A model generated the notes under the pieces. That model was given only the letters and a program-made list of their open reading frames with translations, had not been told where the DNA came from and made no database searches. Positions 24,607-38,880 of a stretch of 64,000 nucleotides of DNA are shown here, one piece after another. This DNA is from Lentibacillus sp. JNUCC-1 (GTDB lineage Bacteria; Bacillota; Bacilli; Bacillales; Amphibacillaceae): positions 1,178,001-1,242,000 of the forward strand of contig NZ_WHOH01000001.1 in the NCBI RefSeq assembly GCF_009741735.1, in the 5' to 3' direction. Numbering within the stretch: position 1 is the first letter of the stretch; every line of letters begins with the position of its first letter. Position numbers and translations under genes: made by a program.

Positions 24607-25566
24607 TTAATTATATAAATGACAGGCGACATGGTGGCCGGGTTCGACTTGCTTGAATTCGGGCTTTTCCAGTGAGCATATGTCCATTGCGGCTGGACAG
24701 CGGGTACGGAATACGCAGCCGCTCGGCGGGTTAATCGGACTCGGCAGATCGCCCTGTAATATGATCCGCTCCCGCTTCATTTCGATATCCGGATCGGGAA
24801 TCGGTATGGCCGAGAGAAGCGCCTGTGTATATGGATGCAGCGGATCGTCATACAGGGTGCGGCTCTCGGTCAGTTCGACAAGATGGCCGAGATACATGAC
24901 ACCGATCCGGTCAGAAATGTGTTTAACCATGGACAGGTCATGAGCAATGAACAAATATGTCAGCCCTTTCTCCTGCTGCAATTTTTGCATCAGATTCACC
25001 ACCTGCGCCTGTACCGAGACATCGAGTGCCGAGATTGGCTCATCAGCGATGATAAAGTCAGGCTCCAGAGCAAGAGCGCGGGCGATTCCAATCCGCTGCC
25101 GCTGTCCCCCGCTGAATTCATGAGGGTACCGATTGGCATGATCCCTGTTTAAACCCACTTCTTCAAGCAGTTCGATCACATAATCGAGGCGCTCTGTTCG
25201 TTTGGGACGAATCCCGTGCACTGCCATTGGTTCCGAAATGATTTCTCTGACTGTTGAACGGGGATTAAGAGACGCATACGGGTCCTGAAAAATCATTTGC
25301 ATGCTGCGGTGAAATTGCTCCTTATCTACACCTGTTAACGTATGCACGTTTTGCGCGTTATAAACAACATCCCCACTCGTGCGGTCATACAGTCCCATGA
25401 TCGTGCGTCCAACAGTTGATTTGCCGCAGCCAGACTCACCGACAAGGCCGAATGTCTCCCCTTTTTCAATGGCAAAAGTGATGCCATCGACGGCCTGCAA
25501 GATGCTTTTCTTTCCGACTTCAAAGTGTTTTTTTAGTTTTTTGACTTCCAGCATTGGTGCATTCAT
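24607..25566 (-). CDS. oppF: Oligopeptide ABC transporter ATPase OppF
   Basis: A protein of 319 residues from the ATG at 25566 ([18 protein letters not shown]) behind GAGGAGA. Walker A is GESGCGKST, the signature LSGGQ-type motif is EFSGGQRQR, and Walker B is DFIIADEP. The C-terminal oligo_HPY region contains [21 protein letters not shown]; its Cys pattern can bind an iron-sulfur cluster in relatives. It pairs with OppD to drive peptide import. It is the last gene of oppB-C-D-A-F and is separated from oppA by 61 bp holding a GC-rich hairpin. Confidence 0.95.
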   Translation of the reverse strand: MNAPMLEVKKLKKHFEVGKKSILQAVDGITFAIEKGETFGLVGESGCGKSTVGRTIMGLYDRTSGDVVYNAQNVHTLTGVDKEQFHRSMQMIFQDPYASLNPRSTVREIISEPMAVHGIRPKRTERLDYVIELLEEVGLNRDHANRYPHEFSGGQRQRIGIARALALEPDFIIADEPISALDVSVQAQVVNLMQKLQQEKGLTYLFIAHDLSMVKHISDRIGVMYLGHLVELTESRTLYDDPLHPYTQALLSAIPIPDPDIEMKRERIILQGDLPSPINPPSGCVFRTRCPAAMDICSLEKPEFKQVEPGHHVACHLYN

Positions 25567-25592
25567 GACGGTCTCTCCTCTGTTTAACACCG

Positions 25593-25614
25593 CCCGCCCA
25601 GTTGCCTGGGCGGG
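25593..25614 (-). other. GC-rich stem-loop between oppA and oppF
   Basis: CCCGCCCAG / CTGGGCGGG with a 4-nt loop and no T-run on the minus strand. It may stabilise the oppA 3' end or partly attenuate oppF, giving more binding protein than ATPase. That role is inferred from similar operons. Confidence 0.6.
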
Positions 25615-25627
25615 GCTTATGGTAGCG

Positions 25628-27304
25628 TTATTGCTTTAAATCAGCCTTCTTCAGTTCGAGGTATCCAACAGGGTGACGAAGCACGCCGCTCAAATCAGGG
25701 TTTTGAATCGCGACCTGATTATAGTAACGAATTGGGAAGATCGGCATATCTTCAGCAAGCATCTTCTCTGCTTCATACATGTGCTCCCAACGCTTTGCTT
25801 CATCGCTTTCTGTTTTCGACTTTTGAATCAGTTCGTCATAGTCTGAGTCAGAATAAGCTGTTCTGTTCATCGATGAATCTGTGACAAAGCTTTCCAGGAA
25901 GTTGACTGGATCCCCGTAATCAAATAGGAATGAGCTTCGGAAGAGTTGCAGTTCCAAACCTTTCTGTTCTTCCGAGAATACTTGCCACTCTTTATTTTCA
26001 AGTGTGACATCGATACCGAGGTGATCTGTATACATGCTCTGAATTGCTTCAGCTACAGACTTATGGGTTTCACTCGTGTTATAGGACAAAATCACTTCCG
26101 GCAGTTCATCATAGCCTTCTTCTTTCATCCCCTCTTCCAACAGCTGTTTTGCTTCATCAGGGGAAAATGGCACAAGTTCGCCATTCGCCTCGCGGAAATC
26201 ACTGCCATCCGGCGACTGGAAACCTGGTGAAACAAAAGCAAATGCAGGTTTCGCTTTATTTTTTACCACATAGTCAGCAATTTCCTGCTTATCAACGGCA
26301 AGGGCAAATGCTTTTCGGATCTTTTCATTCTGGAACGGTTCTTTTTCAAGATTATACCGGAAAAATTCGAGTCCGCCCTGATCTTCAAATACAACATTTT
26401 CATTATCGATCAACTGATCTGACAGCTCAGACGGAATTGAGGAAATATCCAATTCACCATTATCAAACATCTGATATTCCGTCGTTGTTTCACTCACCAT
26501 GTACCACCGAATTTTATCCAAGTTAACGGTAGAAGCATCCCAATATTCCTCATTTTTCACCATGACAAATTCGTTGTCATGCTCCCAGGATTCCAGTTTG
26601 AATGGACCGTTGCCGACAAAAGTGTCTGCTTCAGCATGCCAATCCGGATCGTCTTGGGCCACTTGATTGTTGACCGGGAAAAACGCTGGATTAGTGACGA
26701 GGTTCAAGAAAAAGCCTGCTGGGGCTTCCAGTTCAACTTCAAACGTTTTCTCATCAGGTGCACTGAGTCCAAGATCATCAGCTGAGCCTTCTCCACTGTT
26801 AAATGCTTCCCCGCCTTTAATGAAATAACCGAGAAATGCGGATGGGTACCCATTATCCGGGTCAAGCAGTTCTGTCCAGGCATAGACAAAATCCTCACCT
26901 GTGACTGGATCGCCATTGGACCAGTTCGCATCTTCACGGAGCGTGAACGTATATGTTGTACCATCCTCTGACACATTCCACTCCTCAGCCATAGCCGGTT
27001 GTGGCGTATGGTCGTCTCCAAGACGTGTGAGTCCTTCCATCATATTGTTCAAGGGACTGTAGGAAACAGAATCGAATCCTTTTGGCGGGTTAAAAGAAGT
27101 TGGTTCATCGCCATTGTTAATGCGCAGTACTTTTTCTTCTTCCGCCGCCTCTTTTTCTGTGTTATCGCTTGTGCCATCATTTGTTTCATTGGACGCATTG
27201 GATGCATTTCCATCGTCTGTCTGCGAACTGTCTGTCGCCGTACATGCCGCTGCAATCGCCAGAACGAAAACGGCCAGCAGCAGTAAAAAAACTCTCTTGA
27301 ACAT
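25628..27304 (-). CDS. oppA: Oligopeptide-binding lipoprotein OppA
   Basis: An extracellular solute-binding protein (SBP family 5) of 558 residues. The start is the ATG at 27304 behind GGGGGA. The signal peptide ends with the lipobox AAAC (Cys21). A Ser/Thr/Asn/Glu-rich linker follows, and then the family motif region [20 protein letters not shown] and [19 protein letters not shown]. It captures peptides for OppBCDF; in Bacillus the system also imports signalling peptides that control competence and sporulation. It is fourth in the operon, 14 bp after oppD. Confidence 0.95.
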   Translation of the reverse strand: MFKRVFLLLLAVFVLAIAAACTATDSSQTDDGNASNASNETNDGTSDNTEKEAAEEEKVLRINNGDEPTSFNPPKGFDSVSYSPLNNMMEGLTRLGDDHTPQPAMAEEWNVSEDGTTYTFTLREDANWSNGDPVTGEDFVYAWTELLDPDNGYPSAFLGYFIKGGEAFNSGEGSADDLGLSAPDEKTFEVELEAPAGFFLNLVTNPAFFPVNNQVAQDDPDWHAEADTFVGNGPFKLESWEHDNEFVMVKNEEYWDASTVNLDKIRWYMVSETTTEYQMFDNGELDISSIPSELSDQLIDNENVVFEDQGGLEFFRYNLEKEPFQNEKIRKAFALAVDKQEIADYVVKNKAKPAFAFVSPGFQSPDGSDFREANGELVPFSPDEAKQLLEEGMKEEGYDELPEVILSYNTSETHKSVAEAIQSMYTDHLGIDVTLENKEWQVFSEEQKGLELQLFRSSFLFDYGDPVNFLESFVTDSSMNRTAYSDSDYDELIQKSKTESDEAKRWEHMYEAEKMLAEDMPIFPIRYYNQVAIQNPDLSGVLRHPVGYLELKKADLKQ

Positions 27305-27318
27305 GTTGATTCCCCCTT

Positions 27319-28323
27319 TTATTTTTGAATGGCTGTTTGAGCCAGTAGTGCCTGTGCTCTGTCGTCCTGAAGCCAGCAATGAACATGGTGGGTATCGTTG
27401 AGCTGTGTGCGCGGCGGCGGAACATGCCGGCAGACTTCCATCGCCATAGGACAGCGTGCTGCAAAGGGACATCCCTTTGGCGGTGAAAATAAATCAGGTG
27501 GTGTGCCTTCAATCGGAGTCAATTTTTCTTCTTTTAAATCAAGTCTCGGTACAGATTTCAGCAGCCCTTGTGTATATGGATGTTCAGGCCTGTAGAAGAC
27601 ATCCCGCTTATCACCGCTTTCAATCACCTGACCGGCATACATCACAGCGATTCTGTCAGCAATTTTCGCCACAACCCCCAAGTCATGGGTGATGAGAATT
27701 ACCGCAACGCCTGTTTCCCGCTGAATATGTTCAAACAACTCAAGAATTTGCGCCTGAATGGTTACGTCAAGTGCTGTAGTTGGTTCATCGGCAATCAGCA
27801 GTTCCGGGTCACAAATGAGTGCCATCGCTATCACGATGCGCTGCCGCATGCCCCCGCTGAATTGGTGCGGATACTGAGCAAGTCGTGCTTCCGGGTCAGG
27901 AATGCCCACCAGCTTCAGCATATCAAGTGCTTTTCGTTGGATTTCCTTGTTGGAAAGCTTTGTATGCTGCCGCAGCCCTTCCATCAATTGCGTCCCGATC
28001 GTAAGTGTGGGGTTCAGCGCTGTCATCGGATCCTGAAAAATCATGGAAACATCAACACCACGGATGTTACGCATCGCCTTTTCGGTTTCATGAACAAGAT
28101 CTGTTCCTTTAAATAAAATCTGTCCATTTGTGATCTTACCTGGGGGTGACGGGATGAGACGCATGATTGCATTGGCGGTCACACTTTTTCCGCAGCCGGA
28201 CTCCCCCACGATGGCCAGCGTTTCGCCCTCTTCCACATGTAGATTGACCCCCCGCACCGCTTTCACAGTGCCGCCAAACGTTGTAAACGAAATGTGTAAG
28301 TCTTTCACTTCCAGCAAGGTCAT
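27319..28323 (-). CDS. oppD: Oligopeptide ABC transporter ATPase OppD
   Basis: A protein of 334 residues with Walker [11 protein letters not shown], a Q-loop in [15 protein letters not shown], signature FSGGMRQR, Walker B LLIADEP and switch His in ITHDLG. The C-terminal oligo_HPY domain carries [13 protein letters not shown]. It forms the ATPase heterodimer with OppF. It begins 10 bp after the oppC stop. Confidence 0.95.
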   Translation of the reverse strand: MTLLEVKDLHISFTTFGGTVKAVRGVNLHVEEGETLAIVGESGCGKSVTANAIMRLIPSPPGKITNGQILFKGTDLVHETEKAMRNIRGVDVSMIFQDPMTALNPTLTIGTQLMEGLRQHTKLSNKEIQRKALDMLKLVGIPDPEARLAQYPHQFSGGMRQRIVIAMALICDPELLIADEPTTALDVTIQAQILELFEHIQRETGVAVILITHDLGVVAKIADRIAVMYAGQVIESGDKRDVFYRPEHPYTQGLLKSVPRLDLKEEKLTPIEGTPPDLFSPPKGCPFAARCPMAMEVCRHVPPPRTQLNDTHHVHCWLQDDRAQALLAQTAIQK

Positions 28324-28333
28324 GGTTCATCAC

Positions 28334-29290
28334 CTACTTCCTAAGCTTTGGATCGAGTGCATCCTGCAGTCCGTCACCCAATACGTTAAATGCAAACATC
28401 GTAAACGATATGAAAAAGGCCGGATAAAACAAAGTCCACCAATACCCTGAGAGAATGGCGCCCAGAGCATCATTTGCCATAACACCCCAACTCGCGTGCG
28501 GTGCTTGGATGCCCAGTCCCAGAAAGCTGAGAAAGGCTTCGGCAAAAATCGCTGTCGGAACCGTCAAGGTCATCTGCACGATAATCGGGCCCATTGTATT
28601 CGGCAGCAGATTCTTTCGTATGATCCGAGGGGTTTTCGCTCCAAACGACTGTGACGCGAGCACAAATTCATCGTTTTTCAGCTGGAGTACCTGTCCCCTG
28701 ACAATACGCGCCATGCCAACCCATCCCGTAACAGAAAGGGCAATGATAATCGTCGTCAAACTCGGTCCCATAACCACCAGAAGCAAAATAACGACGAGCA
28801 AATAGGGAAGACCGTATAAAATCTCAATGATACGCATCATGATCCCATCTGTCCGCCCACCTCTATAGCCAGCAACACCGCCATAAATAATCCCGATAAA
28901 AAAATCGATCAAAGCTGCCATGATTCCAACAAACAATGAAATACGCGCCCCATACCAGGTGCGGGTGAACACATCACGACCGAGATTATCTGTGCCAAAC
29001 CAATGATCCTTTGACGGCGGCTTGAATTGATTCGGCAGCGACGTATCTTTCACAGAATACGGGGTCAACATCGGACCAAAAATAGCCAAGAGTCCAAGTA
29101 AAATTAAAAAGATCAATCCTGCCATTGCCAGTTTATTTTTCAACAGCCGGCGCCAGGCATCTTTCCAGTAGGACAGCGAGGGTCTCGCAAGCACTTCAGC
29201 TTCCCCTCCATCGCCTTCTCTCCATCTGAACCAGTCATCAGGAACGTTTTCAGGTGTATAGGTTTGTTGAGCATTTGTGTATTGTTTCAT
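28334..29290 (-). CDS. oppC: Oligopeptide ABC transporter permease OppC
   Basis: A protein of 318 residues: a soluble N-terminal stretch of about 50 residues, the OppC_N helix (KNKLAMAGLIFLILLG), and then five helices of the BPD_transp_1 domain. The EAA-type loop is EAFLSFLGLGIQAPHASWG. It forms the channel with OppB. Its ATG overlaps the oppB stop by 4 bp, so translation is probably coupled. Confidence 0.94.
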   Translation of the reverse strand: MKQYTNAQQTYTPENVPDDWFRWREGDGGEAEVLARPSLSYWKDAWRRLLKNKLAMAGLIFLILLGLLAIFGPMLTPYSVKDTSLPNQFKPPSKDHWFGTDNLGRDVFTRTWYGARISLFVGIMAALIDFFIGIIYGGVAGYRGGRTDGIMMRIIEILYGLPYLLVVILLLVVMGPSLTTIIIALSVTGWVGMARIVRGQVLQLKNDEFVLASQSFGAKTPRIIRKNLLPNTMGPIIVQMTLTVPTAIFAEAFLSFLGLGIQAPHASWGVMANDALGAILSGYWWTLFYPAFFISFTMFAFNVLGDGLQDALDPKLRK

Positions 29291-30228
29291 CGCTTTTCAC
29301 CATCACGTTTATGAATTTTAATTCTAGGGTCCAGAATGCCGTACGCAATATCCACTAAAAACAACATCAAGATCAGAAAAGCACTGTAAAAAACCGTTGT
29401 CCCCATGATCACCGGATAATCTCTGTGATTGATGCTTTCTACAAAATAACGACCCATGCCAGGTATCGCGAAAATCTTTTCAATGACAAAGGTTCCTGTT
29501 AAAATACCCGCCAGAAGCGTTCCCATAATGGTAACGACTGGCATCAGCGCATTCTTGAGGGCATGTTTAATGATGATTTTCCAGGGTGATAAGCCCTTTG
29601 CTCGTGCCATTTTGATATAGTCCTGTGTCAAGACTTCGAGCATGGTTGAACGTGTCAACCTTGCGATAATGGCCATCGGACCTGTGGCCAAGGCTACAAT
29701 AGGCAAAATCATATGGGCGAGACTTTCCCAGCGTGCGGTTGGAAGCAGGTTCCAGTCGACGGCAAATTTCTGAATCAGCAATGTTGCCAGCACAAAGTTT
29801 GGAATCGATATTCCCAGTACAGCAACCGTCATGGCAAAGTAATCAATGATGCCGTTATGCCTGAGCGCTGCAAATACACCGAGAATGATGCCTGATAAAA
29901 CTGCAACAATGACTGAGACCATGCCTAATTCAAATGAAATGGGAAAACCCCTGCTGAGGAGGTCGTTCACAGTATGGTTTGATTGTTTGATTGATGGGCC
30001 AAAGTCAAGAGTGACAATAGATTTTAAATAGAGTACATATTGAACGACATAAGGTTTATCGAGGTTATAGTGACGTTCTAAATTTTGTTGAACCGTTTCG
30101 TTGGTATTGCGATCCTGGTCGTTAAATGGTGAACCGGGTACACTGACCATCAAAACAAACGTCAGCGTGATAATGATCCATAAAGTGATTGCCATAATTG
30201 CAAGCCGTTTCAATATGTAACGCAGCAA
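29287..30228 (-). CDS. oppB: Oligopeptide ABC transporter permease OppB
   Basis: A protein of 313 residues with six membrane helices, beginning LRYILKRLAIMAITLWIIITLTF; the start is TTG at 30228 behind AAAGGGG. It has the family motif MSVPGSPF after helix 1 and the EAA loop with RAKGLSPWKIIIKHALKNAL. First gene of the operon. Only about 70 bp separate the start from composite element copy 4, so the promoter is either in that short gap or within the element. Confidence 0.94.
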   Translation of the reverse strand: MLRYILKRLAIMAITLWIIITLTFVLMVSVPGSPFNDQDRNTNETVQQNLERHYNLDKPYVVQYVLYLKSIVTLDFGPSIKQSNHTVNDLLSRGFPISFELGMVSVIVAVLSGIILGVFAALRHNGIIDYFAMTVAVLGISIPNFVLATLLIQKFAVDWNLLPTARWESLAHMILPIVALATGPMAIIARLTRSTMLEVLTQDYIKMARAKGLSPWKIIIKHALKNALMPVVTIMGTLLAGILTGTFVIEKIFAIPGMGRYFVESINHRDYPVIMGTTVFYSAFLILMLFLVDIAYGILDPRIKIHKRDGEKR

Positions 30229-30297
30229 AGTTTTCGACCCCTTTCTAGCAGGCTGTATTTGTATAGGTTGTTGCTAGTGGATAAAACCTCGTTTCCG

Positions 30298-30846
30298 TAA
30301 ACTACGAGATAACTAAGTTTATATGAAGAAAGATATCGCTCCGAAAATACATTTCGCTTTCCGCGGGCACGGCCTCAACCTCCTTGCCTCGGCAAGAGGT
30401 ATGTCGACGTTGCCCGCAAAGGGCGGTTTTAGTCGACCCTCCCTAATGTACGCGCTGTGGGGTCTTAGGACTCGTGCTGTTCCCGCAGGAGCCTTCATGT
30501 ATTTTCTCCGCTATATGTGTGACACCACTTTATGTAATGTTTATGACCGGTTACCAATAGCAATTGGTCTATTAAAAAGAGGGTGGAACATACACCTCAT
30601 CAAGCTCGGGGAAAACATGGAGACTCAAGCGGGAAGTTAAGCCTCGGTGAGACCCCGGAACGCCTTCATGACTCACATCCTGTGGGCCCGAGGCTCAGCA
30701 GCGCCCGCGGCAAAGAAGACACTGTGAAAGTGAACTTCTTGAACAGATGTCGGACTTGAGCTGTGATAAAGTTAAAGCGCAGTGTTTCCCCGAGCGGTTG
30801 TCAGTGGCAGTCATTTCAAGTTTTCATTGGTTCGTAGTTTGTGTCG
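30298..30846. repeat. Composite MITE-like element, copy 4
   Basis: The left end is TAAACTACGA (30298-30307); the right end is GGTTCGTAGTTTGTGTCGAC. The family-2 module at 30335-30490 contains the extra segment TATGTCGACGTTGCCCGCAA, shared with copy 2. The family-1 module at 30604-30800 is interrupted at about 30713-30783 by a segment that is the reverse complement of 8347-8410 in copy 2. It lies upstream of oppB. From 30847 to 31160 there is AT-rich sequence without a gene; a perfect palindrome AAAAATGCGCATTTTT sits near 31022-31037. Confidence 0.75.
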
Positions 30847-31165
30847 ACTGTTTGTTAGGAATTTTAACTTTAAACGTTACAAGGTTTTAGTTAAAAAGCC
30901 TTCTTCCAAAACATGAAGTATGGGTGTAAGATACTGTGATGTTTGTACAGTTTATGATGGTAAGGGTGGCCTGTATGACAATTTAATGCCGTGTTTATGT
31001 AAGTGCTTTCAATTTCACGTGTAAAAATGCGCATTTTTTATATAATATCCACAATTCATTCGACTTGTTTATATTTAAGCAGAATATAAACAAGATGTCA
31101 ACTGGTTTTTTAATAAATGTGAAAAGTCTACTAATGTCTGATGACTATATGTATGCAGAAACACA

Positions 31166-31204
31166 TAAAAACCACATGTCCGCAAAAACGTGAACATGTG
31201 GTTC
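31166..31204 (-). terminator. Terminator of murAA
   Basis: Stem AACCACATGT / ACATGTGGTT with a 14-nt loop and TTTTTATG following on the minus strand; about 75 bp past the stop. Confidence 0.85.
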
Positions 31205-31276
31205 TTATAAGTGTATTGAATATATTGAGATCGTTTATGTTGTAATGTCTGCTTCAAAAGTAGCCAGTCAAAAGTC

Positions 31277-32601
31277 CTACATTTCAGCAGTAATTTGGTT
31301 CTCGGATAGTTTCATCTCGACGTAGGTTTCAACAACATCCCCATTCTCATCAACGCGCTCAATGTCTGCTCCAAGTTTGGCCAGTTTTCCGGCAAAGTTC
31401 ACATAACCACGGTCTAGATGGTGCAGATCTGTTACACGTGTTAAGCCTTCAGCCCGCAAACCGGCAAGAATCAAAGCAGCTGCAGCTCTTAAGTCAGTAG
31501 CTGCGACTTCTGCGCCTTGGAGTTCTCTTGGACCTTCAATAATGACACTTCTGCCTTCGATTTTCATCTGAGCGTTCATGCGTCTGAATTCTTCCACATG
31601 CATAAAACGATTTTCAAAAACCGTTTCAGTGATCACACTTGTACCTTCTGCACATAGCATGAGTGCCATCATTTGTGATTGCATGTCAGTCGGAAACCCA
31701 GGATGCGGCAAAGTCTTAATGTCAGTTGCTTTAATGTGCTCAGGACCAATAACGCGCAGTCCATCCTTTTCATCAAGGATCTGAACATCCATTTCTTCCA
31801 GTTTTGAAATAACCGAACGCAGATGCTCTCTCTCAACGTTTTCAATTAATACATTTCCGTTCGTGATCGCCGCTGCTACCATAAATGTGCCGGCTTCAAC
31901 ACGGTCAGGAATGATCGAATGTTCCACACCATTCAACTGGTCAACGCCATCTATTTTGATAGTTTCCGTGCCTGCACCAACAATTTTAGCACCCATTTTA
32001 TTTAATATATTGGCTAGATCTACAATTTCAGGTTCTTTGGCGCAATTTTCCAAAATAGTGCGACCTTCAGCTAATGCTGCAGCCATCATAATGTTTTCTG
32101 TTGCACCCACGCTTGGCATATCCAAATAAATTTTGGCGCCCTGCAATCGTTTGTTTACATGCGCTTCTACAAATCCGTTCCCAACATGGACAGTGGCCCC
32201 ATTGCTTCGAACCCTTTCAAATGGAGGTCAATTGGTCTAGAACCAATTGCACAGCCGCCTGGCATAGCTACTTTTGCATGGCCGTAACGCGCGAGCAGTG
32301 GTCCAAGTACCAACACTGAAGCGCGCATTTTCCGGACAAATTCGAACGGTGCTTCTGTTTTGAGTTTGTGTGTTGCATCAACGGTGATCGTATGGTCATT
32401 AAATTGTACGTCAGCATTTAAATTGCGGATGACTTCGTTGATTGTGTAAACATCAGCCAAATCAGGAACATCTTTAATAACACTCTTTCCTTGGCTCGGA
32501 AGAATACTCGCGGCAATGACCGGAAGCACTGCATTTTTGGCGCCTTCAACTCTCACAGTGCCGCTCAGCTGCCTTCCACCTCTTACGATGATTTTATCCA
32601 T
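31277..32601 (-). CDS. murAA: UDP-N-acetylglucosamine 1-carboxyvinyltransferase MurAA, frameshifted
   Basis: First committed step of peptidoglycan synthesis: enolpyruvyl transfer from PEP to UDP-GlcNAc. The start is the ATG at 32601 ([20 protein letters not shown]). The first fragment (to 32167) includes the loop [15 protein letters not shown] with the PEP-binding Cys. The frame then breaks at a C4 run (32197-32200). Adding one C restores [20 protein letters not shown] and joins the second fragment (31277-32146); corrected length is 441 residues. This paralogue is essential in B. subtilis, so the break is probably an assembly error. It follows ywmB by 36 bp, as in Bacillus. Confidence 0.93.
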
Positions 32602-32637
32602 ATTTAAATTCTCCTTCAAATGCAATTTCACTATATA

Positions 32638-33351
32638 TTAGTATTCATGGATGAGGATAGGTGTGCCTAACACAGCTTGCTCCCCATCATTCGGGCCTTG
32701 ACGAACGACCATTTGAAAGTTAAGAGGTTTGTCCATCATGTCAATTTTTGTCGCCCATAGGTGTGTATACCCGTATGTTGTTTTTTTATGCACATCTTTT
32801 ATAAAATCTTCTTGACTCGATATGTATGTTAAATCCAAACGATCTTGAAGCTTACGCTCGACATACACGTTGTTTATTATATCACGTTCTTGAGTGGTCA
32901 GACAAGTAAATACAACAAAATCTTGCATGAAATATGTTTCTTGCGCATTTTGTCGGATCTGGTTATAGGATTGGCGAATGTTGTCGTTCCACGAAGATCC
33001 GGATATAACAGCGACCAGTTCTGATGCAAAAGAATCATTTGTTGGTTCGACCACTTTGAATGCCGTAGTGATGCCTGACTTTTGATCAGTATTGGTCCAT
33101 GAATAGTATACTGCTTTTTTTGATGGCGTAACAGTGACCTTATGACCATTTTCACGTGCGTTTTCGACAATTGTCATAAGGTTGGATCTTGATTGATGTT
33201 CTTTTATCGTCACTTCCCAAGTATCCACTGGTGCAATATATGACTGAGCGAACTGGGCAAGGTCAACAAGCGGATCTGCTTTGGTACTTGCTGCTGCGCT
33301 GTTGGCAAATAATATTAATATCATAAAAATAAAGACCATTTTCTGTTTCAT
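32638..33351 (-). CDS. ywmB: YwmB-like secreted protein (TATA-box-binding-like, DUF1779)
   Basis: A protein of 237 residues with a cleavable signal peptide (MKQKMVFIFMILILFANSAAA). Its mature part matches the YwmB family: VTIKEHQSRSNLMTIVENARENGHKV-type N-terminal repeat, then a second similar beta-alpha segment near residues 150-215. The family name comes from a structural resemblance to TATA-box-binding protein; its job is unknown. Position directly before murAA is conserved in Bacillus, which supports the assignment. Confidence 0.85.
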   Translation of the reverse strand: MKQKMVFIFMILILFANSAAASTKADPLVDLAQFAQSYIAPVDTWEVTIKEHQSRSNLMTIVENARENGHKVTVTPSKKAVYYSWTNTDQKSGITTAFKVVEPTNDSFASELVAVISGSSWNDNIRQSYNQIRQNAQETYFMQDFVVFTCLTTQERDIINNVYVERKLQDRLDLTYISSQEDFIKDVHKKTTYGYTHLWATKIDMMDKPLNFQMVVRQGPNDGEQAVLGTPILIHEY

Positions 33352-33474
33352 TGTATTTCCTCCCCCGTATCATTCAATATTACCTTCATTATTGCCCTCG
33401 AGAGAAAACATCATACATACAATAACAGATTAATAGAATTCAAGATTCACCACTAACAATCACGCCGCTTTTTC

Positions 33475-33926
33475 TGTAAACTGCGAACTAACTAGTTAGA
33501 TTTAATTAAGGATTTTATGACTGCCACTGGCGACCGCTCGGGGAAAACACTCCGCGTCCAGTGGGCGCTGATGAGCCTCCTCGCGCTGCGCGCTGTGGGG
33601 TCTCATCTAGGCTTTTGCTCCCACGGGAGTCTCCGTGTTTTCCCCGAGCTAGTTGAGTGGCGCTCACCTTCCTGCTGGCCTTCTTAAGTAGAAGGTTCGT
33701 CCAAGCCACTAAAAAATATAAAGTGATAGGAGCGGAGGGAAGTCGACTCCTGCGGGAACAGCACGAGTCCGAAGACCCCACAGCGAGCGGTTTTTGCGAG
33801 CGAGGAGGCTGAGGCCGTGCCCGCGGAAAGCGACTTTCCGCAGCGCAAATCACGATTCTCTCATTGTGGTGGTTAGTTGCTAGAAAGCAGTCATTTCAAG
33901 TTTTCACTGGTTCGCAGTTTGTGTCA
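33475..33926. repeat. Composite MITE-like element, copy 5 (compact, well preserved)
   Basis: Terminal motifs TAAACTGCGAAC (33477-33488) and GTTCGCAGTTT-GTGTCAAC (33910-33926) are inverted to each other. The family-1 module is at 33535-33655 and the family-2 module at 33735-33850, both strong palindromes. Without nested insertions this copy shows the basic design, about 450 bp. It lies between the DUF1146 gene terminator and ywmB. Confidence 0.8.
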
Positions 33927-33958
33927 ACTGTTAGATATTATTTTTTAAATTAAAGCCA

Positions 33959-33987
33959 CAAAAAATCCGCCTGTTTAAGGGCGGATG
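33959..33987 (-). terminator. Terminator of the DUF1146 gene
   Basis: Stem ATCCGCC / GGCGGAT with an 8-nt loop and TTTTTTG on the minus strand; 22 bp after the stop. Confidence 0.85.
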
Positions 33988-34008
33988 GTTGTGCGTTTGT
34001 TTGCTTTG

Positions 34009-34239
34009 TTACAGGAGATATCTTAGGTCTTGTGACCATTGGAGTATGTCGAGGAAGAAACGACTGACTCCTGTGCCGACGACGATCGCAATTAATAGCA
34101 GCAGCAATCGCGCTTCAGCTGCACGTCCTTTTCGAAATAAAGGATCAAAATTAATTGCCTGCAGCACGCGCCATGTAATTAAAATAAAAATGATATGAGA
34201 AACGATTCCCGTCACGGCCGTAATTCCAATTGAATCCAA
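34009..34239 (-). CDS. ywzB: DUF1146 membrane protein (YwzB-like)
   Basis: A protein of about 76 residues with two membrane helices (GITAVTGIVSHIIFILITW and LLLLLIAIVVGTGVSRFFLDI) and the DUF1146 centre ALQAINFDPLF-like (here LQAINFDPLFRKG). TTG at 34239 is the likely start, 7 nt after GAGGTG; an ATG 18 bp upstream would overlap this site. In Bacillus ywzB lies between atpC and ywmB/murAA, exactly as here. Function unknown. Confidence 0.82.
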   Translation of the reverse strand: MDSIGITAVTGIVSHIIFILITWRVLQAINFDPLFRKGRAAEARLLLLLIAIVVGTGVSRFFLDILQWSQDLRYLL

Positions 34240-34415
34240 AATACCACACCTCAACATTCATTTGTACGATTTATTATCTAGTGTTACTGTGCCACGAATG
34301 CTTGGCTTTGTCAATTATGCCATAACCACCACTTCAGCAGCACAGCTGTCATCCACGAATCGACATACGTCCTGTCATTTCCCGGGAAATATCGACAGCA
34401 ACAGCACGTTCAAAT

Positions 34416-34454
34416 GAAAAACCACCCACTTTATGCTTTTCAGCTTTGTGGGTG
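34416..34454 (-). terminator. Terminator of the atp operon
   Basis: ACCCAC (34424-34429) pairs with GTGGGT (34448-34453), with additional pairing inside. On the minus strand it is followed by GGTTTTTC. It lies about 60 bp past the atpC stop. Confidence 0.75.
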
Positions 34455-34511
34455 ATTTTATAACTGACCTGTGCTGTTGAACGCATGCACAGACACATGT
34501 ATGAGAATTGG

Positions 34512-34919
<408 letters not shown>

Positions 34920-34936
34920 TTAGTATGGCAGCAGCC

Positions 34937-36360
<1,424 letters not shown>

Positions 36361-36387
36361 TCACTGACTACCTTAAATAACAACAAT

Positions 36388-37251
<864 letters not shown>

Positions 37252-37350
37252 TCACCGCCCTTCCTGAACAGATATCAGAGGCTGGATCGTATGGCAGAAT
37301 ACATCCGACATATTCTCCAGCGTCATGAATTTGTATTTAAATGGTTACGA

Positions 37351-38868
<1,518 letters not shown>

Positions 38869-38880
38869 TCACCCCTATCT

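Noticed and set aside
31075..31257. A 60-codon frame downstream of murAA
   Set aside because: Overlaps the murAA terminator and has no ribosome site.
33515..33853. A 112-codon minus-strand frame
   Set aside because: Made entirely of palindromic repeat modules; related frames appear wherever copies lie.
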